A stretch of DNA of 52,092 bases from Coriobacteriaceae bacterium (GCA_019421015.1 JAHZGC010000003.1:126303-178394), one strand, 5' to 3'; counted from the stretch's first letter, positions 31,229 to 39,494 are shown. Made by a program: numbers and translations. The notes: a model not told the origin generated them from the sequence alone.

Positions 31229-31371
31229 TTGGTCAAAAATTCCGCTTGGGCAACATCGTACCAACGACCGCCGCTCTTCGCCCTAAACTTTCCTGGGCTT
31301 TTGCCGAGCCAATCGGTTCCCGGGCCGCCAAACGGCCCACGCGATGTTGCCAAACCGGAATTTTTGACCAA
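31229..31371. repeat. 143-bp element with 30-bp terminal inverted repeats (MITE-like)
   Basis: The arms 31229-31258 and 31342-31371 match at 28 of 30 positions; each begins TTGGTCAAAAATTCCG. The interior contains small hairpins such as GGGCCG-N5-CGGCCC. The element is AT-richer at its ends than the genome. No open reading frame lies inside and no obvious target-site duplication flanks it. It sits between the first paralog and the 3' end of luxS, so a folded terminator is the alternative to a mobile-element remnant. Confidence 0.75.
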
Positions 31372-31420
31372 CCCGGGCGCAGTCGCCCCCAAGGCGACCG
31401 TCCCAGGTGCGTCCATTCCC

Positions 31421-31909
31421 TTACGCCGGATACGCCATGTGCTTCTCGTCGATGCCATACAGCGTGCCGTCGAGGTAGCGTCGGGCATACCAGTGGGCAA
31501 AGTCGATGTTCTGGTCGCGCCAGTTACCGCAGTCGCGCGGGGCCGCCCCGGGGATGTCCCCCTCAAAGTCGCGCACGAACTCGAACATGCGGGTCACCAG
31601 AGGCACCACGTCGGCGGGCCGCAGCTCCCCGGCGAGCAGCAGGTAGAACCCCGTGCGGCAGCCCATGGGCCCAAAGTAGATCACACGGTCGGCCCACTCG
31701 GGATCGTTGCGCAAAAACGTGGCCCCCAGGTGCTCGATGGTGTGGACCTCGCCGGTGCCCATGACAGGCTCGTCGTTTGGTTGGGTCAGGCGTAGGTCAA
31801 AAGTGGTCACGGCCTCGTTCCCGATGCGGTCCACGCGCGAGACGTAGACGCCCGGCTCGAGGTCCTCGTGGTTCACGGTGAAGCTGGCGATCTTCTGCAG
31901 CTCTGGCAC
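31421..31909 (-). CDS. luxS: S-ribosylhomocysteine lyase (AI-2 synthase)
   Basis: 162 residues. LuxS cleaves S-ribosylhomocysteine to homocysteine and DPD, the precursor of autoinducer-2. The metal site is complete: His56 and His60 with catalytic Glu59 in VHTIEHLGAT, and Cys127 in RDCGN. Catalytic Cys84 is in FGPMGCRTGFY. The GTG start (giving PELQKIASFTVNHEDL) has GAGGAG seven bases upstream; homologs begin at the same point. No pfs/mtn gene is adjacent. It is flanked on both sides by paralogous unknown genes on the opposite strand, which is an unusual context. Confidence 0.96.
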   Translation of the reverse strand: MPELQKIASFTVNHEDLEPGVYVSRVDRIGNEAVTTFDLRLTQPNDEPVMGTGEVHTIEHLGATFLRNDPEWADRVIYFGPMGCRTGFYLLLAGELRPADVVPLVTRMFEFVRDFEGDIPGAAPRDCGNWRDQNIDFAHWYARRYLDGTLYGIDEKHMAYPA

Positions 31910-32126
31910 GGCAACGCTCCTCACAACGATGGCGGGCACAAGTCTTAGGCTCCATTGTACGGCGAGAGGCCGTGCCAGAGCGGCCCCGCCCCCTATCGCA
32001 CGCAAACCCCCTCAAGGATCCCCTCACGTCGTTTTTAGCACGCTATCCGGATCTGGAAGACAACCCATCGGCCGGCCCTGTAGAATTGCATGCACACGCC
32101 AGCCACAGCCATCAGAAAGGCCACCC

Positions 32127-33125
32127 ATGGAGTCCGCCGAGACCAACATCAAGCACCGTTCCTGCTTCGACCTGCACGCTGCAAGCGACGACGTCGACCC
32201 GCTCGGGGAGGTGGCGGAGCAGCTGGTGGGGTGGTTCCTCGGCAAGGAGGAGCGCTGGGAAAACAGCCCCGCCATCGCAGACTTCGAACGCGAGGGGGCA
32301 AACCCGCTCTTCTGGGACTACGCGATGCCCAAAGACTACACCGGCGGACAGTCGCCCGACTTTTGGCCGGCGCTGTTCACCCGCTCGACCGCAGACGAGG
32401 AGGGCGACATCACCTTGTGGACTGTGGAGTACGACGAGCCCGACGCTACCTACGAGGGGCGCCGCTGGCGCACGACGGCCCGGGTGGAGCGCCTTGACGA
32501 CGGCGGCTGTCGCCTTGCCACGGAGTCCATCTGCTACCTGACCGAAGGCGCCCCCGAGAAACTCACGGCCATCATGGCAACCCCTCCCTTTGTACGCAAT
32601 ATACTGCAGCTTGAGGGCTGCACGCCTTCACGCAACGGGGTCAGGCTCTTTGCCGCGCCCCAGCGCCTTGACGACGACAGCTTCGACGACTTTGCCACCC
32701 AGGTCGCCGACCCCGACCGGCCCCTGCCCCTCGTGCTCTTCAGCACCGACGCCCGCTACAGCGCCACCGAGTACGCAAAGCAGCTGAGCCGTCGCTCCAT
32801 GGGGACCGCCAACGTCTATATCCTCGACCGCAAGAACTTTGCGCTCTCCCGTCGCGTGGAGGAGCTGCTCGGGTCCCGGGTGCGCATCGGCATCCCCGCC
32901 GTGTGCCACGTGTTCGTAGGCGGCAAGCCCACCGAGGCCTTCGGCCGCGAGGACTTTGCCGACGTGAGCCCCTCGGAATGCGCCAACCTGCTGGCCCGCG
33001 AGTTTCTTTACCGAGGCGAGACCGGCTGGGAGGATGCGACCGGGGGAGAAGGGCCTGCGGCGGCTGGGGCACCCAGCACAGACGAGGCCGTCGAGCAGAA
33101 CACGCCGGCCGACGGGAAGGAATAG
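32127..33125 (+). CDS. Unknown protein, second of two paralogs flanking luxS
   Basis: 332 residues from the ATG at 32127 with AAAGG upstream; TAGAAT at 32080-32085 may be its -10 box. It shares the whole domain plan of the gene at 30174-31169, including IKHRSCFDLHAASDDVDPLG, FWDYAMPKDYTGG, EYDEPDATYEGRRW and the block LVLFSTDARYSATEYAKQLS. The C-terminal tail (GGEGPAAAGAPSTDEAVEQN) is low-complexity and absent from the paralog. It has no signal or membrane segment. Function unknown. It diverges from luxS with about 217 bp between the starts, so shared regulation with luxS is possible. Confidence 0.8.
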   Translation: MESAETNIKHRSCFDLHAASDDVDPLGEVAEQLVGWFLGKEERWENSPAIADFEREGANPLFWDYAMPKDYTGGQSPDFWPALFTRSTADEEGDITLWTVEYDEPDATYEGRRWRTTARVERLDDGGCRLATESICYLTEGAPEKLTAIMATPPFVRNILQLEGCTPSRNGVRLFAAPQRLDDDSFDDFATQVADPDRPLPLVLFSTDARYSATEYAKQLSRRSMGTANVYILDRKNFALSRRVEELLGSRVRIGIPAVCHVFVGGKPTEAFGREDFADVSPSECANLLAREFLYRGETGWEDATGGEGPAAAGAPSTDEAVEQNTPADGKE

Positions 33126-33254
33126 GCAGGTACGCGCCCGAACTTCCTCGTCCCATCGGCGAACATCAGAGAGAATCAAACAACGGGAGTTCTTTCCGCA
33201 CCCTCGTTCCGGATAGGGGGAAGTTCAGACCGCCAAACCCCGGTCGGCCTTCCC

Positions 33255-33310
33255 AAAAAAACGCGAGACGCCGGGGGCGCAGCGGGTGTCTCCCCCACCG
33301 CGCCCCCGGC
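33255..33310 (-). terminator. Rho-independent terminator of the amtB-PII operon
   Basis: An 11-bp perfect stem (GCCGGGGGCGC at 33270-33280 with GCGCCCCCGGC at 33300-33310) with inner pairing is followed on the minus strand by seven T residues (33255-33261) after a short gap. It lies 55 nt beyond the PII stop. Confidence 0.85.
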
Positions 33311-33364
33311 ACTTCCATTAACCGCGCCTCGTGCGGCTCATCCGCCGCCACACCTGGCCAAACG

Positions 33365-33748
33365 CTAGGCGCTCTTCCTAGCCGCCTCCTGCTTGCTGGT
33401 CAGGATGGCGTCGACCCCGCGCTCGCCGGTATGGATGCGAATGGCCTCCTCGACCGGATAGATAAAGATCTTGCCGTCGCCCACCTCGCCGGTCGAGCCG
33501 GTGCGGGCGTTGGCCAAGATGACATCGCAGACCTCGTCGATGCGCTCGTCGGGCAGCACGATCTCGATTTTGACCTTGGCGCGCATCTGGACAAGGACCT
33601 CGGTACCGCGGTAGTACTCGGTCCAGCCGTGCTGGTTGCCGGCCCCTTGGACCTGCGAAATCGTCATGCCCTCGACGTCGGCCACAAACAGGGCGCTCTT
33701 GATGTCTTCGATGACCTCGGGACGCACGATCGCTTCGATCTTCTTCAC
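33365..33748 (-). CDS. glnK: PII nitrogen regulatory protein lacking the T-loop tyrosine
   Basis: 127 residues from a GTG giving MKKIEAIVRPEVIEDIKSAL. PII trimers sense ATP/ADP and 2-oxoglutarate and bind targets such as AmtB. The T-loop GNQHGWTEYYRGTEVLVQ aligns without gaps to GlnB, but residue 51, the tyrosine uridylylated by GlnD or adenylylated in other actinobacteria, is Val. The B-loop TGSTGEVGDGKIFIYPVEEA carries a short insertion but keeps GDGKIF. It is the second gene of amtB-PII, 102 bp downstream of amtB, and is followed by a strong terminator. GlnK is the likely label because of amtB linkage. Confidence 0.93.
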   Translation of the reverse strand: MKKIEAIVRPEVIEDIKSALFVADVEGMTISQVQGAGNQHGWTEYYRGTEVLVQMRAKVKIEIVLPDERIDEVCDVILANARTGSTGEVGDGKIFIYPVEEAIRIHTGERGVDAILTSKQEAARKSA

Positions 33749-33850
33749 GTTTCACCACTCCTTTGTCTCGGGATGGCTCGCTGGCTCACCTCAGGGCGCC
33801 CGGGCAGGCGTTTTTACCTATGGTGCCAGGTGCATATCTCCAACAGGTTA

Positions 33851-35107
33851 CTAGTTCAGGTCCATGCCGCTAAAGGCGGGATACGAGGGCTCGCCATGCT
33901 GGGAGACGTCGAGGCCGCGTGCCTCGTCGTGGGCGTTCACGCGCAGCGGGCCGCCGACGAGCTCCATGACCTTGGCGATGACGAAGGTCATGACCGCCGC
34001 AAACGCCACCACGAAGAGCACCGAGAGCAGCTGGCGCACAAGCTGCATGGGGTCTCCGTAGAACAGGCCTGCGAACCCACCGAGCTCGGGAACCGCAAAG
34101 AGGCCGGTGAGGATTGTGCCGCACATGCCGCCCACCCCGTGCACGCCAAAGGCGTCGAGGGCGTCGTCGTAGCCAAGGCGCTGCTTGAGGCGCGACACCG
34201 AGAAGAAGCAGACCACGGAGACCAGGGCGCCGATGACGATGGAGGCCCAGACCTCCACATAGCCGGCACTCGGGGTGATGCCCACCAGGCCGGCCACGGC
34301 ACCGGAGCAGGCACCAAGCAGCGTGAACTTGCCGGTCAGGGCGCGCTCGAGGAACATCCAGGCGAGAAGGCCTGCGGCGGCCGCAGTGTTGGTGGTGGCG
34401 AAGGCAAGACCGGCCTGCCCGTTGGCGGCGCCGGCGGAACCGGCGTTAAAGCCGAACCAGCCAAGCCACAGGAAGAGCGTGCCAAGCATCACGAAGGGAA
34501 TGTTGTGGGGCTGGTACTTGAGCTTGCCGTTGCCGTGGCGGGCACCCACCATAAGGGCGAGCACGAGGGCCGTCACGCCGGAGCTGATGTGCACCACGTC
34601 GCCGCCGGCGAAGTCGTAGGCACCGATGACGTCGGCAACCCAGCCGCCGCCCCAGACCATGTGGGCGAGCGGGGCGTAGACAAGCAGGGTCCACACGGCG
34701 ATGAAGATCAGGAAGCGGCCGAACTTCATGCGCTCCACGATGCCGCCGGAGATGATGGCCACCGTGATGAGGGCGAACATGCCCTGGAAGAGCGCCCACA
34801 CGTACTCGGGGATATCGCCCCAAAGCGTGTCGAGGGTGATACCCGTCAAGAACATGTGCTCAAAGCCGCCCAGGATGGGATTGGCCTGCCCGTCGGCGGA
34901 GGCCAAACCATCGCCGAACGCGATGGTGTAGCCCACGGCCACCCAGATGAGGCTCACGACGCCCGCCACGCTCACGCACATGAGCATGGTGTCTCCCACG
35001 TTCTTGCGGCGCACCATGCCGCCGTAGAAGAACCCGATGCCCAACGTCATGATGAACACCAGAAACGCGCTGACCAGAATGAACGCGGTGTCGCCCGTAT
35101 TCAGCAT
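33851..35107 (-). CDS. amtB: Ammonium transporter, Amt/MEP family
   Basis: 418 residues with about eleven hydrophobic helices. AmtB conducts ammonium across the membrane and is blocked by PII at low demand. Visible signatures are GIGFFYGGMVRRKNVGDTML near the first helix, the pore-lining FVMLGTLFLWLGWFGFNAGS, and the twin-histidine region DAFGVHGVGGMCGTILTG. The C-terminal tail (DEARGLDVSQHGEPSYPAFS) is the PII-contacting segment of this family. The ATG at 35107 is used because AGGAGAGG then has proper spacing; a GTG three codons upstream overlaps that site. Candidate GlnR-type half-sites lie 70-105 bp upstream. Confidence 0.96.
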   Translation of the reverse strand: MLNTGDTAFILVSAFLVFIMTLGIGFFYGGMVRRKNVGDTMLMCVSVAGVVSLIWVAVGYTIAFGDGLASADGQANPILGGFEHMFLTGITLDTLWGDIPEYVWALFQGMFALITVAIISGGIVERMKFGRFLIFIAVWTLLVYAPLAHMVWGGGWVADVIGAYDFAGGDVVHISSGVTALVLALMVGARHGNGKLKYQPHNIPFVMLGTLFLWLGWFGFNAGSAGAANGQAGLAFATTNTAAAAGLLAWMFLERALTGKFTLLGACSGAVAGLVGITPSAGYVEVWASIVIGALVSVVCFFSVSRLKQRLGYDDALDAFGVHGVGGMCGTILTGLFAVPELGGFAGLFYGDPMQLVRQLLSVLFVVAFAAVMTFVIAKVMELVGGPLRVNAHDEARGLDVSQHGEPSYPAFSGMDLN

Positions 35108-35178
35108 CTTTGCCACCTCTCCTTTCTGTCTGTTGCCCAGCAGTGCTCGAACTGACGAAAGGAATCTATCCAGGGCAG

Positions 35179-35211
35179 GTTTCGCACCCGTTTCGGTAAA
35201 GGTGACGTAAC
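35179..35211 (-). promoter_or_regulatory. Candidate GlnR-type box upstream of amtB
   Basis: Reading the minus strand, GTTAC (35211-35207), GTCAC (35206-35202), GAAAC (35194-35190) and GAAAC (35183-35179) follow one another. The two GAAAC units are spaced exactly 11 nt apart and GTCAC precedes the first by 12. The actinobacterial GlnR consensus is GTnAC-N6-GAAAC repeated at 11-nt intervals. The position, about 70-105 nt upstream of the amtB start, suits an activator site. Confidence 0.55.
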
Positions 35212-35462
35212 GGTCGGGCGCTCAAGTGGAAACGGCCAAAAAACACGCCCGAAATCTTAGGGGTTCGAAGCGAGTTTGCGTCATAGGTTCTCCACATAAA
35301 GCCGGACAGCCTGCATGCTTGCCGCCTGGAGATGGACGAGAACCCCGGTTTTCGCCCGAAGGGGCAACGGTGGAGGGAGGGAGTTGGAGCGAACTGCAGG
35401 AAGTTGGAGCGGGCGCTGGACGAAACCCGAACTTTGCGATTTCAAGCAAGGCTAAGATGGAA

Positions 35463-35594
35463 GGGATCGGAACTTTGCGACATGCTTTTGAGATAATACT
35501 CGGTGCCTTTGTAGTATCTCCGCAGGTAAAACCCCTAGCAAGAAGAAGACCGTCTCGCCGGTCCGTTAAAATCGCGTCGCAAAGTTCCAATCCC
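35463..35594. repeat. 132-bp nested inverted repeat in the amtB upstream region
   Basis: The 19-nt arms 35463-35481 and 35576-35594 pair except for one position (GGAACTTTGCGAC with its complement GTCGCAAAGTTCC, plus GGGAT/ATCCC). Inside are GAGATA...TATCTC and GACCG/CGGTC hairpins. A second AACTTTGCGA lies outside the left arm and a second TCGCAAAGT outside the right arm, so the structure is nested. Confidence 0.7.
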
Positions 35595-35711
35595 GTCCAA
35601 CGTGCTTCGACTCATGTCGCAAAGTCCAGGTCTCGACCACCCCACGCAGCCGCGACCCAGGCCACCCCGCACAGCCACGCCCCTCGATCACAGTCCACCC
35701 CGAGACACGAA

Positions 35712-35741
35712 GCGGGGCCGATGCCCATGCACCGGCCCCGC
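35712..35741 (-). terminator. GC hairpin downstream of htrA
   Basis: GCGGGGCCG (35712-35720) pairs with CGGCCCCGC (35733-35741). It lies about 120 nt past the htrA stop and has no T-run on either strand, so its role as the htrA terminator is tentative. Confidence 0.4.
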
Positions 35742-35859
35742 ACATCGTCAGGCTAGGGGGCAAGCCCTCAGCGGCCTACCGTTCATATCAAAAAGGCACA
35801 GCTACCCCGGGGCCAAAGCGCCCCGTCTAGAAGCCAATCGCCCTCCACGCTTCCCCACC

Positions 35860-37107
35860 TTAGGCCGCCTCAGAGGACACCGGCTGGCCGTTCAGCAGGT
35901 CAGACCCGTTAAACCCATAGCCGTAGCCATAGCCGGGAACCTGCTGGCCAAAGATGCCGTAAGGCGAGGTAGCCGTGCTCTGGTCGCTCGTGTCGCTGCC
36001 CAGCACCACGTCGACCTGCTGCTCGGCGCCGTCGCGCACCAGGGTCAGGGTCACGGTGTCGCCGATGGCATGACCACGGACCTGGATGATCAGGTCGTCG
36101 GCGGTGTAGACCTCGTTGCCGTTGAGCTCGGTGATGATGTCACCGGGCTGGACGCCGGCGTTAGCAGCGCCGGAACCGCTCGCCACAGAGGTCACATAGG
36201 CACCCATGACCGAGGAGTCGTTGGCCATGGAGTAGACGCCCTGGTAGTAGGCGTCCATCAGGCTCGAGACGCTCACACCGAGCTGCGGGTGCTCCACGGT
36301 GCCGGTGGCCATGATCTGGTTAGCCAGGTTGATGGCGTAGTTCGACGGGATGGCGTAGGACATGCCGGCCCAGTCGCCCGACTGCGAGCTCGAGAGCGTG
36401 GTCATGCCGATGAACTCGCCGTCGGCGTTGACCATGGCGCCGCCCGACGAACCGGAGTTGATCATAGCGTCGGTCTGGATCATGCCGACATAGTAGACCT
36501 GGCTGCTGTCGAGCGACATGGTCGAGGTGCGCGAAACGCCCGAGACGATGCCCACAGACACCGACTCGCTCTCACCGTACGGGGTGCCTAGCGTCATGAC
36601 CCACTGACCCACGCGGACCTGCGAGGAGTCGCCGATCTTGATGGGGACGAGCGGGGTCTCGCCAGGCTCGATCTTGAGCACCGACACGTCGCTCGTGGGG
36701 TCGGAGCCCACCAGCGTGGCGTCGTAGGCGTCGCCGTTCAAGACCACCTGAATCTTAGAGGAGCCCTCCACCACGTGGTAGTTCGTAAGGATGTAACCGT
36801 CGGTATTGAGCACCTCGCAGCTGCCCTGAGAAATGCCCTGCTGATACCCGTTGTCGATCATGCAGTAGACGCTGCCCACCGAGGGCAGCACCTCGGCGGC
36901 GATACGCTCGGCAAGGGTGAGGTCGCCGTCGATCTGGGCGGTGATGCTGGCGTCGGCCGGGGCCGCCGCCTCGTCGGCATAGGCGGGCAATGCCGCAAAA
37001 CCACCGAAGGACAGGCCAAGGGCAAGGGCACCGGTGGCCACAACGCCGGCAAGACCGAGGCGGGCCCGCGTGCGGGGGCTGGCAATAAGCTGATCGTTCT
37101 TCTTCAT
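35860..37107 (-). CDS. htrA: HtrA/DegP-type trypsin-like serine protease with PDZ domain
   Basis: 415 residues from the ATG at 37107 with GGAGG seven bases upstream. Residues about 15-45 are a signal/anchor (GVVATGALALGLSFGGFAAL ending AYADEA), so the enzyme acts outside the membrane in protein quality control. The catalytic triad is His111 (TNYHVVEG), Asp140 (PTSDVSVL) and Ser221 (NSGSSGGAM). A PDZ domain follows at about residues 300-385 (GAANAGVQPGDIITELNGN). The C-terminus is a Gly/Tyr-rich tail. The cytoplasmic N-terminus seen in many actinobacterial HtrA proteins is short here. TATAAC at 37264-37269 on the minus strand may be its -10 box. Confidence 0.92.
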   Translation of the reverse strand: MKKNDQLIASPRTRARLGLAGVVATGALALGLSFGGFAALPAYADEAAAPADASITAQIDGDLTLAERIAAEVLPSVGSVYCMIDNGYQQGISQGSCEVLNTDGYILTNYHVVEGSSKIQVVLNGDAYDATLVGSDPTSDVSVLKIEPGETPLVPIKIGDSSQVRVGQWVMTLGTPYGESESVSVGIVSGVSRTSTMSLDSSQVYYVGMIQTDAMINSGSSGGAMVNADGEFIGMTTLSSSQSGDWAGMSYAIPSNYAINLANQIMATGTVEHPQLGVSVSSLMDAYYQGVYSMANDSSVMGAYVTSVASGSGAANAGVQPGDIITELNGNEVYTADDLIIQVRGHAIGDTVTLTLVRDGAEQQVDVVLGSDTSDQSTATSPYGIFGQQVPGYGYGYGFNGSDLLNGQPVSSEAA

Positions 37108-37345
37108 TTCCGAATCCTCCCAACTTGAGTATATTAGGACGGCTCGAACCACAGGCGTTGGGGGCTGGTTCCGAGCCGGCTCGGTTCTTGATGTACCCCC
37201 ACCAAAGAAGCCGAACCAGCGACGCGCACGGGGACGCCGCGGTTCCAACAAGACACCACATTAGTTATAGGTTAGATAAATTGTTCTTTCACGCCGCATG
37301 GGAAAGAACGGTTTTCCCTTCCGCGCCGCAAAACCCGTCATCGGA

Positions 37346-37378
37346 CGGAGAAACCCCCATATACCAGGGGTTTCTCCG
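37346..37378. terminator. Perfect 12-bp hairpin after the antiporter gene
   Basis: CGGAGAAACCCC (37346-37357) and GGGGTTTCTCCG (37367-37378) pair perfectly around a 9-nt loop. It lies 10 nt past the antiporter stop. The arms are copies of the recurring GGAGAARCCCC motif. There is no T-run. Confidence 0.6.
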
Positions 37379-37387
37379 CCAAAGACC

Positions 37388-39391
37388 TTAGTCGCTCAGA
37401 TCGTACTCGATGGCCGAGACGTTGTCGCGCATGGAGCGGACCGTCTCGCGGGAAATCAGGTCGTTCTCGTAGGCCTTGCGGATCTGCTCGCGCTCGATCT
37501 GTATGGCCGCGCGCTTTACGGCCTCGATCTGCGGCGACTGGGAAAGGGCCGCCCTTCCCCGCTGGCGCAGGTCGCCGTGGGCGGTGGCGGCGCGGCGCTG
37601 GTACTCGAGCACCACGTGGCTCACCGTCTCCACGGGGAACTCCCCCGCCGGCAACGCGTGGAGCTGCTCAAGGACATACTCGGCGCAGCAGCACCTCAGC
37701 TCGTTGCGGGCCTCACGCCGTCGGGCGCGGACCTCCGACGACACGCCCCAGTCGGAGAAGCCGGCCCGGCGCATAGTGCTGAACCAGCCGCTCGCGTTGC
37801 GCAGGAACCACAGGAACTCCCCGCGGTGCTTGATGCGCGAGAGGCGCCGCTCGAGCTCGATAAGGTACCCATAGCCGACGATGGGGGCCACCTCGCCGCT
37901 GCGGATACGTTCGTTCACGCAGATGGTCTCCCACCCGATGCTTCTCTCCTGAAGCTTGTCCTCGGAGGCGTCCTGGTAGGAGGTCCTGCTCTTGATGCGG
38001 TCGATGCGCGCCTCGTAGCTCGCGATGACACGGCGCACGGCGCGCTTGTCGGTCAGGCTCTCGTCATGGGAGAGCTCGCTGATGACGTTGCGCAGCACCT
38101 GGATGCGCCCCGCCTCCTCGTCGGCCTGGGTGTGGGACTGTACCTTTTTGGGGGCGATGAGCGGCACGACGAAGTTGGCCAGAAGCAACGTGAACAGGAT
38201 GACGCCGGCACCCAAGAAGATGATGAGCTCGCGGGACTGGAGCACCTCGCCGGTCCCCACGAAGCGCGGGATGGTGAGGCAGATGGAGAGGGTCACGGCG
38301 CCTTTGGGGCCGGCCAGCGTGAGCAGCAGCGACGCGAGGACCGCTTGGCGGTCGAGCCTGTGACGCCTGCCGTCGGGCCCCTTGTGCACTCGCTCCATGG
38401 CAAGGCACCACACGAAGCGCACCGCCACGAGCACCAAGGTGATGAGCAACACGTAAAGCAGGAGCATACCGTTGGGGATGCTGCTGGCCCAGGTGCGCTC
38501 CACAGCGCTCGGGAGCAGCGTGCCCAGCAGAACGAAGACCACGCCGTTCAGGGCAAAGGAGATCACGGTCCACACGCTGGTGCTCACGATGTTGAGGCGT
38601 GCGGCGCTGGGCAGCATGGTGCGGTTGTCTAAGGAGTCCACGATGCCGGCGGCCACGACCGCCAGGATGCCCGAGACGCCGGCGTGTTCGGCGATGAGGT
38701 AGAAGGCAAAGGGGGTGAGCACCTGCAGGAGCACGTGGAAGGTCACGTCCTCAAGGCCCATCTGGCGTACGACGCGCACGATGGCACCCTTGGCAAGCGC
38801 CAAAAGCACGCCGAGGACGATGCCGCCTACAAAGGCCCAGACAAGCGAGACCGAGGCGTCCCAAATGGAGAAGACGCCCGTCACGAGGGCGGCGACGGCA
38901 AACTGGAAGGAGACGACGCCCGATGCGTCGTTGAGCAGGCACTCCCCCTGGAGGAGCGTCTTTTGGTCCTTGGGAATCTCGACGCGCTTGCCGAGGGTCG
39001 TGACCGCCACGGCGTCGGTCGGGCCGAGGGCGGCGGCCAAGGCAAAGGCGGCGGCCAAGGGGATAGAGGGCACGAGCCAATGGGTAAAGAAGCCCACCAC
39101 GAGCACAATGAGCAGCACGAGGCCCAGCGCTAAGGCCAGGACCGGCTTGCGCTGGCGCCAGAGTGCCTTTTTGTCGGATTCGAGGGCGTCCCAGTACAGC
39201 AGCGGGGCGATGAAGAACAGCAGGAAGAACTCGGGGTCCAAGACTATGTCGAGGTGCACGGGGGTCACGGCAAGCAGCACGCCGAGGGCGATCTGCACAA
39301 GCGATACGGGCACCTTTGGAAAGATCTGCCCGACCACAGCCGAGATCAGCACGGCGACGAGCATGAAAATAGCAGGCGCGACCATTTCCAT
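37388..39391 (-). CDS. Na+/H+ antiporter, CPA1 (NhaP/NhaG-like) family
   Basis: 667 residues from an ATG with GGAGG seven bases upstream. Residues 1-440 contain about twelve membrane helices. The conserved CPA1 features are FFIAPLLYWDALE near the third helix, LGPTDAVAVTTL (the ion-binding Asp helix), LNDASGVVSFQFAVA, and GPKGAVTLSICLTIP. Residues about 450-667 form a hydrophilic, Arg/Glu-rich cytoplasmic tail of the length seen in Gram-positive NhaG/NhaK proteins. It exchanges monovalent cations for protons; the exact ion is not certain. It follows groEL on the same strand but is separated by an intrinsic terminator. Confidence 0.9.
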   Translation of the reverse strand: MEMVAPAIFMLVAVLISAVVGQIFPKVPVSLVQIALGVLLAVTPVHLDIVLDPEFFLLFFIAPLLYWDALESDKKALWRQRKPVLALALGLVLLIVLVVGFFTHWLVPSIPLAAAFALAAALGPTDAVAVTTLGKRVEIPKDQKTLLQGECLLNDASGVVSFQFAVAALVTGVFSIWDASVSLVWAFVGGIVLGVLLALAKGAIVRVVRQMGLEDVTFHVLLQVLTPFAFYLIAEHAGVSGILAVVAAGIVDSLDNRTMLPSAARLNIVSTSVWTVISFALNGVVFVLLGTLLPSAVERTWASSIPNGMLLLYVLLITLVLVAVRFVWCLAMERVHKGPDGRRHRLDRQAVLASLLLTLAGPKGAVTLSICLTIPRFVGTGEVLQSRELIIFLGAGVILFTLLLANFVVPLIAPKKVQSHTQADEEAGRIQVLRNVISELSHDESLTDKRAVRRVIASYEARIDRIKSRTSYQDASEDKLQERSIGWETICVNERIRSGEVAPIVGYGYLIELERRLSRIKHRGEFLWFLRNASGWFSTMRRAGFSDWGVSSEVRARRREARNELRCCCAEYVLEQLHALPAGEFPVETVSHVVLEYQRRAATAHGDLRQRGRAALSQSPQIEAVKRAAIQIEREQIRKAYENDLISRETVRSMRDNVSAIEYDLSD

Positions 39392-39494
39392 AGGCAACCT
39401 CCAAGAGCCGTCGAAGCGAGGCCGCAGGCGGTGCGACCGTACCTCGATTAAACACGGGTCAGCAGGTCTACTCAACGTCGTTGGGCCAGCACGT

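Larger units (their letters stand above)
35108..35859. other. 752-bp gene-free region upstream of amtB
   Basis: The region runs from the amtB start to the htrA stop. Open frames on both strands have no family features and biased, low-information composition, so I call none. It contains half-sites at 35179-35211, a nested inverted repeat at 35463-35594 with additional outer copies of AACTTTGCGA near 35430 and TCGCAAAGT near 35617, and a hairpin at 35712-35741. The stretch 35400-35600 is distinctly AT-richer than the genome. Confidence 0.6.

Noticed and set aside
33139..33227. GAACTTCC...GGAAGTTC inverted repeat between the second luxS-flanking gene and the PII terminator
   Set aside because: The arms are only 8 bp and 70 nt apart with no further pairing, so it could easily be chance.
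35226..35756. Open frames of 120-176 codons in the gene-free region upstream of amtB
   Set aside because: They cross the nested inverted repeat, lack ribosome-binding sites and family features, and have biased composition, so they are more likely chance frames.
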